A DNA stretch of 64,000 bases from Epiperipatus broadwayi (lineage: Eukaryota; Onychophora; Udeonychophora; Euonychophora; Peripatidae), in assembly GCA_028023455.1 (NCBI GenBank), contig JAQFVV010012512.1, positions 1,408,413-1,472,412 of the forward strand, given 5' to 3'. This document shows, in pieces, positions 1-10,045 of this stretch. A program made the position numbers and the translations under genes. Below the pieces are notes generated by a model. It was not told the origin of the DNA. It saw nothing but the letters and a program-made list of their open reading frames with translations, and searched no databases. The stretch's first letter is position 1. Every line of letters starts with the position of its first letter.

Positions 1-119
1 CCTATACCTATATCAGACATTGTATTACTCTCATAGCTGTAATTTTTATAATTGCCGATGAATTTATGAAAAAAAATTTTCTGTATGATATAATTCAGAA
101 ATTAAAAATAAAATTAAAA

Positions 120-725
120 TGTAATTCAATGTAAGTTTGAGAATTGTAGTAATATTAACAAAAAATTTTTGTAAATTTTAAATAAACTAATTCAATGTAA
201 ATTTGAGAATTGTAAAAATATTAACAAAAAGTTTTTGTAAATTTAAAATAAACAAATAAAACACTTTACCCGAATTAATGCGAATCTGGCATTAATGGCA
301 TCCTTGGAGAAAACGTGTTATCACATGCATTTGGTAATTTTAAAAATGCACTGTATATTCCAAATTTGTTTTAAAAAATTTTTGAAAATTATTTACACAT
401 TAAACATAATTCAATGTAAGTTTTGGAATTGTAGAAATATTAACAAAAAAAGATGCGATTTAATGCAAATCTGGTATTAATGGCTTTTACACCTGAATCA
501 ATGCGAATCTGGCATTAATGGCATCCTTGGAGAAAATGTGTTATCACTTACATTTGGTAATTTTAAAAACGTACTGTATATTCCAGATTTGTTTTAAAAA
601 AATATTGAAAATTATTTACACATTAAACATAATTCAATGTAAGTTTCAGAATTGTAGAAATATTAACAAAAAATATTTGTAACTTTAAAATAAACAGATA
701 AATAAAACACTTTACCCGAATTAAC
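120..725. repeat. Tandem repeat, unit about 223 bp
   Basis: Two adjacent copies begin at about 280 and 503 with the shared word gcgaatctggcattaatggc. Each carries an aattcaatgtaag block about 125 bp later (409 and 633). Two shorter partial units lie at about 122 and 187. The copies differ by scattered substitutions and a small gap. No coding potential is seen; the short ATG-led frames across it are chance. It may be the edge of a longer satellite array to the left of the window. Confidence 0.75.
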
Positions 726-969
726 AGCTCAAAAAAGTAATTGTGATGTCGTGGATAGCAAAATCACGATAGACAGAAAAATCAAAAAATTTCCCAAACT
801 TATCTACGAATTTTAAATCTCGTGGGTGAAAAAAAAATTGACTCTGATGGATTAATCACGCCAGTCACTTGGTTGCCATGACAACATTGTCATGCAAAAA
901 ATGACGATGTCTACCGGAAGAGAAATCGGTAAGTGTAATATGTCATTGGTTGAATTATCCGTAACTACC
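726..969. other. Unique gene-free stretch left of unit A
   Basis: No reading frame or repeat is recognised here. Homology to units B and C starts only at about 970, so this is the left breakpoint of the duplicated unit A. Unit B and unit C share a further stretch upstream that is missing here. Confidence 0.5.
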
Positions 970-1005
970 ATTACAACTTTTAAAAGAAGTATTTTTGCAG
1001 AAAAA

Positions 1006-1040
1006 ATATATAAAAATGTCATTTAAAAAAAGGTAAGTCA
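1006..1040 (+). promoter_or_regulatory. Conserved TATA leader, or first-exon splice donor, of unit A
   Basis: The motif TATATAAAA sits at 1006-1014 and recurs at the same place in units B (30801) and C (43271). About 33 bp downstream is a TCA initiator-like triplet. An alternative reading is a first exon ending in AG followed by GTAAGT at 1033; that donor is GTAATT in B and GTAAGT in C. A matching acceptor could be the pyrimidine-rich stretch ending in TTAG at about 6350. Both readings make this the 5' end of the transcript for the downstream gene. Neither can be proved from sequence alone. Confidence 0.45.
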
Positions 1041-1076
1041 TCCATTTATTTAAAAAAAATGGGAGAACTAAGCAAG

Positions 1077-1190
1077 ATGAAATCAAAATCCACAAAAACT
1101 GATTAGCCAGATTTATGATTAGTATGAACATTAGCAGACTGATAATTTAATTTAATTTGTTACCAGAAGGCTTAGGAAACATATTCTGAT
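1077..1190 (+). pseudogene. Broken copy of the unit C membrane micropeptide
   Basis: The ATG at 1077 aligns with the start of the 66-residue reading frame at 43340 in unit C. In this copy a TAG stops the frame at codon 10. A later TGA, shared with unit B, also falls where unit C has a serine codon. The transmembrane part is therefore never reached. The copy is non-functional as a peptide if unit C shows the ancestral state. Confidence 0.45.
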
Positions 1191-1440
1191 AAGCTTTTAA
1201 CACAGTTAACTTAAATAAGTTTTTGTTTTTTTTTATTTAAGCCTCAAATGACTGATTCATCTATCCAACATATAAACTCCATCTTGACAGCTTTCTTTGT
1301 GGTGTTTTTTTTTGTTGTTGTTGTTTTAAATCTATTTCATTTTTAGTTTTAAAATAAAAATTTTATTAAAAAAATAAATGATATAACACCACAAATTTTA
1401 TTACATTAAACTACAACAATTAACTTTTGGAACGTTTATT

Positions 1441-1473
1441 ATCTCTCTCTCTCTCTATATATATATATATTGT
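1441..1473. repeat. (TC)n(TA)n microsatellite
   Basis: A TC run passes directly into a TA run. Unit B has a plain (TA)n at the same place (31252-31267). The 4.7 kb insertion specific to unit A starts here. Confidence 0.85.
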
Positions 1474-3995
1474 AACGGTATGAAAAGTAGAGCTGCTTTA
1501 ACCTAATCTAGAGATGCAGGTTGAAGGGATTCAAACCTCACCTACTCCTTCAGATTGCCACTAAGAGACTTACTCTCCATAACCTCACTAGAATTTCTTC
1601 TCAATATATGCCCAGTGGTCAGTGAGAGATAAGACTTGAAGGAGGAATTTACAAATAAGAATAAGTGGTATGTGAATGTATTAAAATAAAGCAGAAAATT
1701 TATTGTTCACAAAAGAATTAAAGTTTATTATATACACAAAGAAAAATACAAGATCACTATCTAATGAGGCGGTCATTGACTTCTCGGTCTACCCGAAAGC
1801 ATCACTGGACTGACAATGAGTACATATAGGCAGTAAACATCGGTTTAGTTCACAAAATTGTATTATATTTACTTGGTATGGGATGAATGATTTTTGGGGA
1901 GAGAGAGTAAAAGGGACCATTCAGAGGTGTCAGAGAAAGAAAGAAAAAAAAAACAAATTACTCGTTAAATAGATGTTCTTGTGGTTATAACAGAAACATA
2001 ACCTGTAACTTAAATTCGAACCCCCCTTTTACCAGTTTCTGCGTAGTGCTTTGAGCATAGAAAATAGTCAGGCTTAATAAAACAAATGTATTAACTAAAG
2101 GTATTAATCAGAGATACGGTGTCTTTCTCCCTTTTCTTGGCAAGCAGTTTTCCAGAGATATTTCTCTCTATGAGGAGTGTATAATGAAATGAGGCTGGAT
2201 AGCGCTCCGGCCCTAAAACATAGTAGGGTGGGAAGGAACTTGTTCGCAGAGCGTGATCCGAGTTAAAAAAAAAACGGAGCATAATGTTTATGTCCAGTCA
2301 CTAATAGGTTGACGTATAACGATTTCTGGAATTATCCGGCGATGTCCATGAAATGAGCACACCAATATGGAGATTGAAATAAGACACAAATTATAAAGGT
2401 ATTTCCAACTCTCCAAGTAATACATGAAAAATTAAGATGGAATAATAATCCGTTTTTTTTTTTTAAAAAATCAAGCCTGAAATTAAATACTAATATCTAA
2501 ATTCTTATGCCACAAAGCTCTCACAAAAACTGAGGTAAAAGCTTAGATAAAAAAAAAGAATTTCCCTTATATTATCGATCTTTACATAATCGTTTAGATA
2601 TATAGGTGATATATATAGATATCTTTACTAGTGGCTTAATAAAAGAATACTAGAACTCTATTTAACCAACTCTACCCACCTTTATCAATGAAACTTCTTT
2701 AATGTTTCTTGATTATAAAAACACCCTCTCTCCCGTTTAAAAATGTATGTTATATCGAATCACTCCACTCTAATTAAAATGACTACATATATGCGCCCCT
2801 GCAATTCTAATTCGGATTGAAAAAGCAAAACGAGAAACTCAAAAAAAAACTATAAGCTGAGTTTAGTTTTAATTATTTTGCTTTTTCTTTAAGCAAACCG
2901 AAATAAGAATGATCTATTGATTTCCTTTCAATAAAAAAAAAACATTAATCTAATCGAGAATGACCTTTGCGCTTCTGCCAAGGTAAATTACTTTATATAT
3001 TTAAAAAAAGAAATAAATAAATGACAGAATATTTTATTTCCAGCTTGGGAGATTCACACAAAATCAATCAAATTCTGGTGTCAGACAAGAAATCAACAGT
3101 TTTAATAGTAACTTTAATAAAATGTTTTAAAACCAATTAAATCACACACATATATATAAAAGAACTATGTGTACATACACATTTTGTTAATGAAAATATT
3201 TAAAGTAAAACAAACACTAATACAAAGATTTATATTGCCGGTAATTTTTAAAATGCATGTCTTTTAATGAGATAGTCTTATGGAGATTTCAGTGCACTAC
3301 ACAAGTGGCGGCTTCTTTTAATTTCAATCCTTCATGATCCGTGACCGGCAGCAGGCATTTGGTCAGGCAAGAAATGTTCTGGCGCCATGCTACATTATGT
3401 TATTACACTTTTCCAGCTCCAGCAAAACAGGAGAAAGGGCCTACTCGGCCATTTCCATTATAGCACCCGAAAAATTCTTTATGTTTCCTTGAATGTTTGT
3501 GGTTCCAACTTACACAGCAGGGAGCTAATATATTCTTAGTTGTGGAAGCTTTTACCCACAAGTTAATTATATTTCTTCTTCATTAAAATATCTTGTGATA
3601 TTTTTCAGTCCTAGCCGTTGAACTGACCCAGGCAAAGGCTGCACAGAAACTCCCCTGTTCTCTCTCTATCTACCCAAGTTGTTGGCCATCTTGCATTCCA
3701 ATCTCCATTGTTCTCAATCTTAATTTTAATTACAGTGTTTTTAAATCAATTATTTGTTTATCTAATTAATCTTTTTCTCTAATGAGTTCTAGAAATTTTT
3801 ATTTTTTTATTTAAAATAAAATCTTTTCATTTTATTTTCTAAAATTAAAAGAACATTCTGTAAATTTTTTCCTACTTTAAATGTAGTCTACATTCATTGT
3901 GGTTGAACTCAGGGTCTTTAGTTAACCCACAGTGAATGCTGAAACAAACATATATATATATATATTCCATGTGTATATATGTATAGCTTCAATAT
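1474..3995. other. Unclassified insertion, possible LTR fragment
   Basis: This 2.5 kb is absent from the matching place in unit B. It starts TGTAACGG immediately after the TA run, the same style of terminus as the LTR at 14296. A TGGCGCCATG word at about 3391 looks like a primer-binding site, but no second terminal repeat and no gag or pol frame are visible. The minus-strand frame at 2091-2282 looks like chance. An imperfect 19-bp-arm hairpin lies at 3889-3940 around an AGGGTCTTT loop. Confidence 0.3.
3889..3940. repeat. Imperfect hairpin
   Basis: The left arm cattcattgtggttgaact pairs with agttaacccacagtgaatg across a loop of about 12 nt. There is one mismatch set and one single-base gap. 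Function is unknown. Confidence 0.6.
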
Positions 3996-6128
3996 ATATA
4001 TTCACTAGAATAAAAACTACAAAATTTTAAAAAATGCCTATATAAAATTAAAGATTAAATTCCGCCATCTTAAGTAGCAATACGTTAATATTTAAATATT
4101 ATCAAACTCTCACACGAGTAACGTCTCCATGTGAATTACTTACTTTCCATAAATTGTGAATATTAACACAATAACACTGTTTATTTAATACATTATCCGT
4201 ACTATTTAGAAAACAGGACTCCTTAATTTTTCTTTCCCTCAAATCATTTTCCATATGCAAAATAAAAACTTTATCAAAGCAGAATTCGTGGTATAAACAA
4301 ATTAATTTAATAAGAAGATATTTATTAGATAATAATGTTACATGTATTAAAGAAGATAAAGGTGGAAGATTATGTTTGATGTTTAAAAGTTTATATAGAG
4401 AAAACGTTCATCAGCAAATTCAAAAATTTAAATTGATAAATGCTTATTCTATTGATACAGTGAGATTGAAATTTATTAATACTATACTTAAGCCATATTT
4501 AAAGAAAGTGTTTGATAGAAAGTTATATCTATCTCTTTATCCATCAGCTGCAATTAGCCAAGGATTTTTGGAAATTTAAAAGTGCATAAGGAAGGATTAC
4601 CTATTAGTCTGATGTTGGATTTTGGAGGATGTATGTATTATCATGCAGCAGTTTTTGTGGGAAAGTTTTTACAAGATGAATTGGGTTTTGGTGATTATAC
4701 AATTGGGTCTTCATTTGATTTAGTTAAAAAGATTGATAATATTGTTTTGGATAATGGTGATAAATTATTTACATTGGATGTTGCAGAGTTATATGGTTCA
4801 ATAAAAAGAAAGGAATATATTAACATTATTGATCAAGTTTTATATGAAAAAGGAGTGTGCAAGTTTTATCATATGTTTGTAAAGGATTTGTTATTATTTA
4901 TTGATCAGAATTTGATAGCTACATTTGAAGATCAGTTATATATGATGGATGAAGATTGGCCTATGGGTTTGCCTGTTTCAGCAATTATATGTAGTTATGT
5001 GTTGTCATATTATGAAGGGATGATTTTAAAAGAATATTTTATGACTGGTGTTAAAAGTTATTTTAGGTATGTGGATGATGTGCTTATTGTAGGATCAAAT
5101 ACAATAGTGCATAAACTGTTTATTAAATTAAATGATATTGCTGGATTAACATGGACTATTACTTCTGAAGATAGGGAGAAAAGTGTAAAATATCTTGATT
5201 TGATTTTATGGAGAGAAGGGAATAAAATTAATAATAAAATGGAGTTGAAACCATTATCAATTAGAGGAGTTGTTCTTCCAAATTCAAATGTTCCACTTAC
5301 CTATAAATTGGCTGGTTTTAGAACATTTCTTTTTAGGAATGATGTTTTATGTAAATTTCAGAGTGATAAAATGATTAATATTGAAAGATATGTGAATGAT
5401 TTATTGGGTGTGGGATATAGTAGGTCAAATATTTTATGTGCACTATATAGGTATAGAAATAGATGGAGAAGAGATGATATGGAAAAGAAAAGGTGGATTG
5501 CATTGCCTTATATAAAGGATATTGTTTGTAATAAGATTACATCATTGGTATCTGCTGATTTTAATGTTGCATTTAAAGTGGGTGCAAATACTGGAAGATT
5601 GGTTATTAATGGCAAAGATTCTATTGATAAAAGCAACAAATGTAATATTATATATAAAGTGGTATGTCATTGTGGTTATAGTTACATCGGAGAGACCAAA
5701 TGTGCATTGAAAAAGAGAATTAGGGAGCATGAATTATTATATAATAAGTTGTGGTGTTCTGCAGATAGGTATAAATCTGTTTTTGCAGAACATGCTGTGA
5801 TTTGTAATGGAGAACTCTGCTTTGATAGAGTTTTTATTTTGCATATATATGGAAAATGATTTGAGGAAAAGAAAAACAAAGGAGTCCTATTTTATAAATA
5901 GTATGGATAATGTATTGAATAAACAGTGTCATTGTGTTAATATTCACAATTTATGGAAAGTAGATAATTCACGTGGGAACGTTACTGGTGTGAGAGTTTG
6001 ATAATATTTAAATATTAACGTATTGCTACTTAAGATGGAGGAATACGCCGCTATAGCAAATAATTTTAATCTTTAATTTTATATAGGCATTTTTTAAAAT
6101 TTTGTAGTTTTTATTCTAGTGAATATTT
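3996..6128 (+). mobile_element. Penelope-like element with inverted 3'-end copy at its left
   Basis: The body runs from about 4284 to 6128 on the plus strand. Its left flank, 3996-4283, is an inverted copy of its own 3' end (5816-6128), giving terminal inverted arms of about 290-310 bp. PLEs are known to carry pseudo-LTRs in direct or inverted arrangement, so this fits the family. The body is 5'-truncated: it opens inside the N-terminal part of the protein. A remnant frame at 4376-4579 precedes the main RT frame and is out of register with it. The right arm carries an extra 4 bp of AT at about 5845 compared with the left arm. The whole element sits in the unit A insertion that is absent from unit B. 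Confidence 0.85.
4582..5859 (+). CDS. Penelope-like reverse transcriptase with GIY-YIG endonuclease (frameshifted)
   Basis: This frame encodes the retroelement protein that nicks DNA and reverse-transcribes the element RNA. It opens on GTG at 4582 inside the HKEGLP motif near the start of the RT, so it has no genuine start codon. RT motif A is TLDVAELYGSI (residues 64-74) and motif B is WPMGLPVS (126-133). The catalytic YVDD is at 163-166 with both aspartates present. The thumb region with KPLSIRG follows at 223-229. The C-terminal GIY-YIG nuclease spans about 356-383, with IIYKV, CGYSYIGETK and a final RIREH; the YIG at 368-370 and arginine 379 are intact. A short upstream frame (4376-4579), ending KPYLKKVFDRK and beyond, is the preceding part in another register, so a single-base indel lies at about 4565-4580. 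At the 3' end an AT expansion at about 5845 throws the last 40 or so residues into the frame ending at 6001. The copy is young but probably dead. Confidence 0.88.
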   Translation: MHKEGLPISLMLDFGGCMYYHAAVFVGKFLQDELGFGDYTIGSSFDLVKKIDNIVLDNGDKLFTLDVAELYGSIKRKEYINIIDQVLYEKGVCKFYHMFVKDLLLFIDQNLIATFEDQLYMMDEDWPMGLPVSAIICSYVLSYYEGMILKEYFMTGVKSYFRYVDDVLIVGSNTIVHKLFIKLNDIAGLTWTITSEDREKSVKYLDLILWREGNKINNKMELKPLSIRGVVLPNSNVPLTYKLAGFRTFLFRNDVLCKFQSDKMINIERYVNDLLGVGYSRSNILCALYRYRNRWRRDDMEKKRWIALPYIKDIVCNKITSLVSADFNVAFKVGANTGRLVINGKDSIDKSNKCNIIYKVVCHCGYSYIGETKCALKKRIREHELLYNKLWCSADRYKSVFAEHAVICNGELCFDRVFILHIYGK

Positions 6129-6336
6129 TATTATATATATATTAAGAGAATACAACTAGATATGTATTATAAATTTATTTATACTAAACTAATTTTAAAA
6201 TATCAGCATCAAAATCGCGTTTTTATAGTAATTCCTTCGCTACATATTAGATTAAAATACATTTTTGTATTAGCATTGTAAGAAAAGTTTATATCCTCAC
6301 CAACTCCTATTTAAATTTATGCAAATTTGCTTTCAT

Positions 6337-6343
6337 TATAAAA
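6337..6343 (+). promoter_or_regulatory. TATAAAA just upstream of the 167-residue gene (unit A)
   Basis: A TATAAAA word lies 93 bp before the chosen start codon and is kept in unit B, but not in unit C, where the aligned sequence is ACATTCAC. It could be a proximal promoter, or just part of the pyrimidine-to-AG stretch that might be a splice acceptor. The evidence is weak. Confidence 0.25.
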
Positions 6344-6435
6344 TTAGTAAATTCACTCCACAATTTAAACGAGCAGTATAATAAAAAAAAATTTGCCTGA
6401 GATTGAATACAAAATTCAATTGCTTAATTAGTGCC

Positions 6436-6939
6436 ATGGCAGAAGAAAAAAGCAATGAAGATTTATTTCCTGAAGGGTATTCAATAAAGAAACAAGATAT
6501 AACTGCCGAGATTACTGCTGAATGGAAATCAATCTCTGTAGATAAAGTTCCCTTGGAATTTTTTGCTGAATGGTGTTCATCTGCTGAAACGAGAGATCCT
6601 ACAGAATTTATTAATGATATGATTGTGCAATATAAACTACGAATGTTAAAGGATACTTACTATGGTATATATCGTTATTATCTCAAAGAAAAGTTCACTT
6701 CTGAACGTAACCTTGTACTAGCTTATTATTCCTTCTTAATTCTAGTTTTAGAATTACCTTCTATTAAAATTACATTTAAAATGGTTTGCAAAGATGCCAG
6801 CGGATGGATCAGCCGAAAATTTCAATTATCTAAACTTCTGATACTGAGGGATTATATAATTGACCGTATAGGTACTAAGGATATACTGTTATACATCAAA
6901 GAAGCAAGAACCGTGGCAGGCCCTAGGAAATTTTTTTAA
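6436..6939 (+). CDS. Unrecognised 167-residue protein, paralog A
   Basis: I do not recognise this protein. I chose the ATG at 6436 (MAEEKSNEDL) because it is kept in all three paralogs with a purine at -3 and G at +4. The ATG 33 bases upstream is replaced by a leucine codon in unit C. There is no signal peptide. The sequence looks mainly alpha-helical, with a charged acidic N-terminus. A moderately hydrophobic stretch, NLVLAYYSFLILVLEL, lies at about residues 91-106. The most conserved core is residues 64-103 (QYKLRMLKDTYYGIYRYYLK and onward), followed by LRDYI and GTKDILLYIK near the C-terminus. No catalytic motif, zinc site or repeat is evident. The exon has no intron. A leader with TATA box lies 5.4 kb upstream, separated by the PLE-bearing insertion; in units B and C the same gap is about 0.7 kb. 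Open frame, three copies and block-wise conservation argue that it is a real gene. Confidence 0.75.
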   Translation: MAEEKSNEDLFPEGYSIKKQDITAEITAEWKSISVDKVPLEFFAEWCSSAETRDPTEFINDMIVQYKLRMLKDTYYGIYRYYLKEKFTSERNLVLAYYSFLILVLELPSIKITFKMVCKDASGWISRKFQLSKLLILRDYIIDRIGTKDILLYIKEARTVAGPRKFF

Positions 6940-8195
6940 TAACCGCGATAACATATTTTTGATTTTCATTTGTATTTTAATTTAATAATGATTATCTTTC
7001 TATTATTATTTGTGTGGTGAGTTGTATTTATTTGTTTATTTGTATTAAATATAAAATATTACGTTTCAAATCCTTTTTCGTAATTCGTTCATTTATCGTC
7101 ATAATTAATGCTTAAAGTATATGTAAATGTATATTATCCCAGATATTGTCTCAGATTATTAGCTATATAAAAACGAGCGAACTTATTAAAATTGTTAGAT
7201 AGTATCATTTTTAGCTAATCTAAACTAAATCAATAGTGAATAACTATTAATACATTCGCCATCCAGAAATGGAGAGAAGGTACAAAATTCGTAATGCTTT
7301 CAGCTTAACTTTTTTTTATTATTCATAATATGCTTTTAGCCTAAGTTCATTTGTTTTAAAATGGTCTTTAGTTTTTTGCTTTATAACAAAAATATTACAA
7401 ACATTTTAAAAATACATCATTGTTAAGCTAAGATTTCTATAGACTTTTGCAATGATGAGAAAAGCCAAAGTTGTACAGATCGAAAATTACCATAGCTTTT
7501 ACTTTGTGCTATAAGAATTAAAAACAATGCACAAATATAGCAAATATAAGGTTCCCACTGAATTTTATAAAAATAATGAAAAGTTTAAAACAATGCTTTT
7601 AAAATTGATATTTTCTTGATTAAATAATCCAATTCTGTCTGAACTTTTTTTGGTTGCCCACAAAAGAACATGGAAAAAAACGTTAATTCACTAAAATTGA
7701 CCTTGGAATCGCCTACTCCCAAGTCGGGTGCTTTATTAATTGTGACAAGTTAAGTAGGGCTTCCATGCTTACTAGATGACATTATCTGAGAGTTTAACAA
7801 TTTTTTTTAAGCAAAATTTTATTTTCTAGCTAAGAATAACTGAATTCCCATGAATAATAGGTTTTGATAATTAAAAATATTGACTAAGGCTTAACTCAAA
7901 CGAAAAGTTTCTAAGCTTGTTTAAAAACTGAAAGAAAAAAAAACAATTTCAAGTTATATTGTTCAAAGTCCAATCATAGATAAATTAAATATCAGATGGA
8001 TGTACTAATATTGCAAGATGAGGTCTTTATAAGCTTATAGTATATTAATAATTTTATAATCTCATAAATGTGCGACATGGATCTTTACATAAGGTTATAT
8101 ATGTTAATATTATAATCTTCGTAAATAATCAATGTTATTAAATATGAAATAATATTTATAATTTCCAATTGGTAGCATTCGATAAAAGTGAGCTT
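6940..8195. other. 3' flank of paralog A, no gene seen
   Basis: AT-rich and nearly identical to 32060-33390, with diverged counterparts in unit C (44541-45790). It contains no reading frame of note. A clear AATAAA is not seen close to the stop; transcription may end anywhere in the AT-rich first 150 bp. Confidence 0.5.
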
Positions 8196-8198
8196 TTT

Positions 8199-8286
8199 TT
8201 GTTCTCGTGTGTCATAGCATCAGCCGGGGCCCGGGACAACTGCTTGTAAAGCAGCTGTCGCTGACTTCTTGACCACCAATGCTTGA
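8199..8286 (-). mobile_element. Short tRNA-like SINE (family 1), unit A copy
   Basis: Read on the minus strand it begins AAGCATTGGTGGTC. An anticodon-arm-like CTGC TTTACAA GCAG follows (anticodon position TAC, valine-like), then a degraded box B, then GATGCT, which pairs with the 5' AGCATTG as an acceptor stem. A short A-rich tail follows. Flanking words aaaagtgagct and ataagcgggct look like a decayed target-site duplication. The same insertion is present in unit B, so it predates the duplication. Confidence 0.7.
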
Positions 8287-8289
8287 CAT

Positions 8290-9650
8290 AAGCGGGCTAC
8301 TTAAATATGATAAATAATTAATTGTTTATTATGTCCTAAAGTTATTTTAACAATCTTAAAAATAATATCCTCTTTCTTATCGCTAATAAGCTTTCAATCA
8401 AACAGGAAATATTCCATTTTTATTTAACTTTAATGTGGTTTTAAAATTTAATAATAATTATTAATTTATTTATCTGAAATAATTGGTGTCAAAGTTGTAT
8501 TTACAGCACTTTTATATTTATAAATCAATGAATGCATAACGTCTACTGAAATTCAAATATCAGAGAAAATAAATATATTAAACAAAAACCTCTGGAAGCA
8601 GTGACTACTCATATCTAAGATTTGTGGGGGCCATAAAACAAAACGAATATATATATATATATAGACTTGATATAATCGTAAACAAGTATTAGACCTGCTG
8701 TGATCGAAATTTTAACTCAGAAACAAATCTAAATAAACACTAAATTAAACACATTTGCAAACTTTTAAAAAGAAATATATATATTACATTAATCTTACAA
8801 TTGGAATAAACTTGTTACTGAAAAGCTTGATTTAGCTGCTAATTCGACATTTTAAAATATTATATGATGTCATGCAAAATGCTGACGCAAAAAAAAAAAA
8901 TGGGCGCTTTCTTTTCTATTTTTTATAATATCAAAGATTTTAGGCTGCCCCAGTGATTATTTTTTTGATTAGAATAAATCTGGTCATCATTATAAGGTAA
9001 ATATGGTTTTTTTTTTTCATTTTTAAAAACCATCTGTCCAAATATCAGATGATTAGACATTGTTTTACAATATGACAAAGAATAATTATCACTTGATGAA
9101 TAAGCTGACATTATTTTCTCATTTCACTTACTAATAATATAAATTGCTTCAGTTTTAAGCTTGATTCATTCATTTACAAGTGAAATCCACTGTTTTTATG
9201 CTTAAAGATTGTACAATTTACAAGGATAAAGAACGAATTAAAGAAAAAAGAGACATTAAGTCATTATATTGAATGTTATCTAAATTATGGAGATCAGCAT
9301 TGAGCAACAGTGCTCTCTACTTATCACTAGTATGTATCTTCTTATCTTGGACATCTGCATGTGCACACAACAGCCAAATGCTGCTGAAACTCTGAATCAC
9401 ACAGTTATATGAGGAATACAGTGTATAAGTAAAAAAAAAAAATGTAAAAATCTCATTATGAATGTTTTAGGGAGAGCTAGAGTTCCGAAGTGCCTATTCG
9501 TGAACTACCACTGTCTGGAAGCTCTTTAATATGCAGTACAGAAATATAATAAAAAGAATCATTTGCTATAGTCAACTTAAGACATATACTCTATCTTGAG
9601 CAGCATTTAACACTTAAAATTTTAGAAAAACAAATCTCATTAATCTACAT
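8290..9650. other. Gene-free, shared with unit B
   Basis: AT-rich unit sequence. It holds only short chance frames and small (TA)n runs at about 8648-8663. The minus-strand frame at 8923-9111 is not conserved as protein. About 50 bp near 9270-9310 differ from B by an indel. Confidence 0.5.
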
Positions 9651-9699
9651 AACATTTCCTGTAATTGGCCAATTTTTTATAATTTATATTAACAATTAT

Positions 9700-10045
9700 G
9701 CTGTTTATTTAATAAGTTGTCTACCATATTTATAAAATATTCTGAATTTTTATGTTTTTTAATTGTTTTCCACTTATCAAATAAAAGCGCTGTCAAAGCA
9801 AAATTTTCATTATAATTCTCATTACAAATAACCGACTGTTCAGGAAATACATCTATAAATCTATGCACAGAATATCACAATTTATTATATAAAAATTGAT
9901 GTTCTTGAATTCTTTTTGATCCACATCACCCATCATTTTATAAATAATAATACATTTGTTGGTTTTATCAATGGGACATCTATTAATAATTATTCTACCA
10001 ATATTTGATACAATAAATACAGCATTAAAATGAGAACATACCAAT
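9700..10045 (-). pseudogene. PLE C-terminal relic, unit A
   Basis: On the minus strand this encodes fragments resembling the end of a PLE protein. FNAVFIVSNIGR, PIDKTNKCIIIYKM correspond to NVAFKVGANTGR and SIDKSNKCNIIYKV of the element at 4582. Further on come pieces of the ESYFIN..DN.LNKQ tail. Stops and frameshifts break it, and the GIY-YIG core is lost. The same relic is in units B (34740-35163) and C (47090-47460), so it was present before the units duplicated. Confidence 0.7.

Noticed and set aside
2091-2282. 63-codon minus-strand frame
   Set aside because: No homology, not conserved elsewhere, and lies in a transposon-like insertion.
8214-8284. Functional tRNA-Val gene
   Set aside because: Box B and D-arm are degraded, the same unit is dispersed with target duplications and A-tails, so these are retroposons, not tRNA genes.
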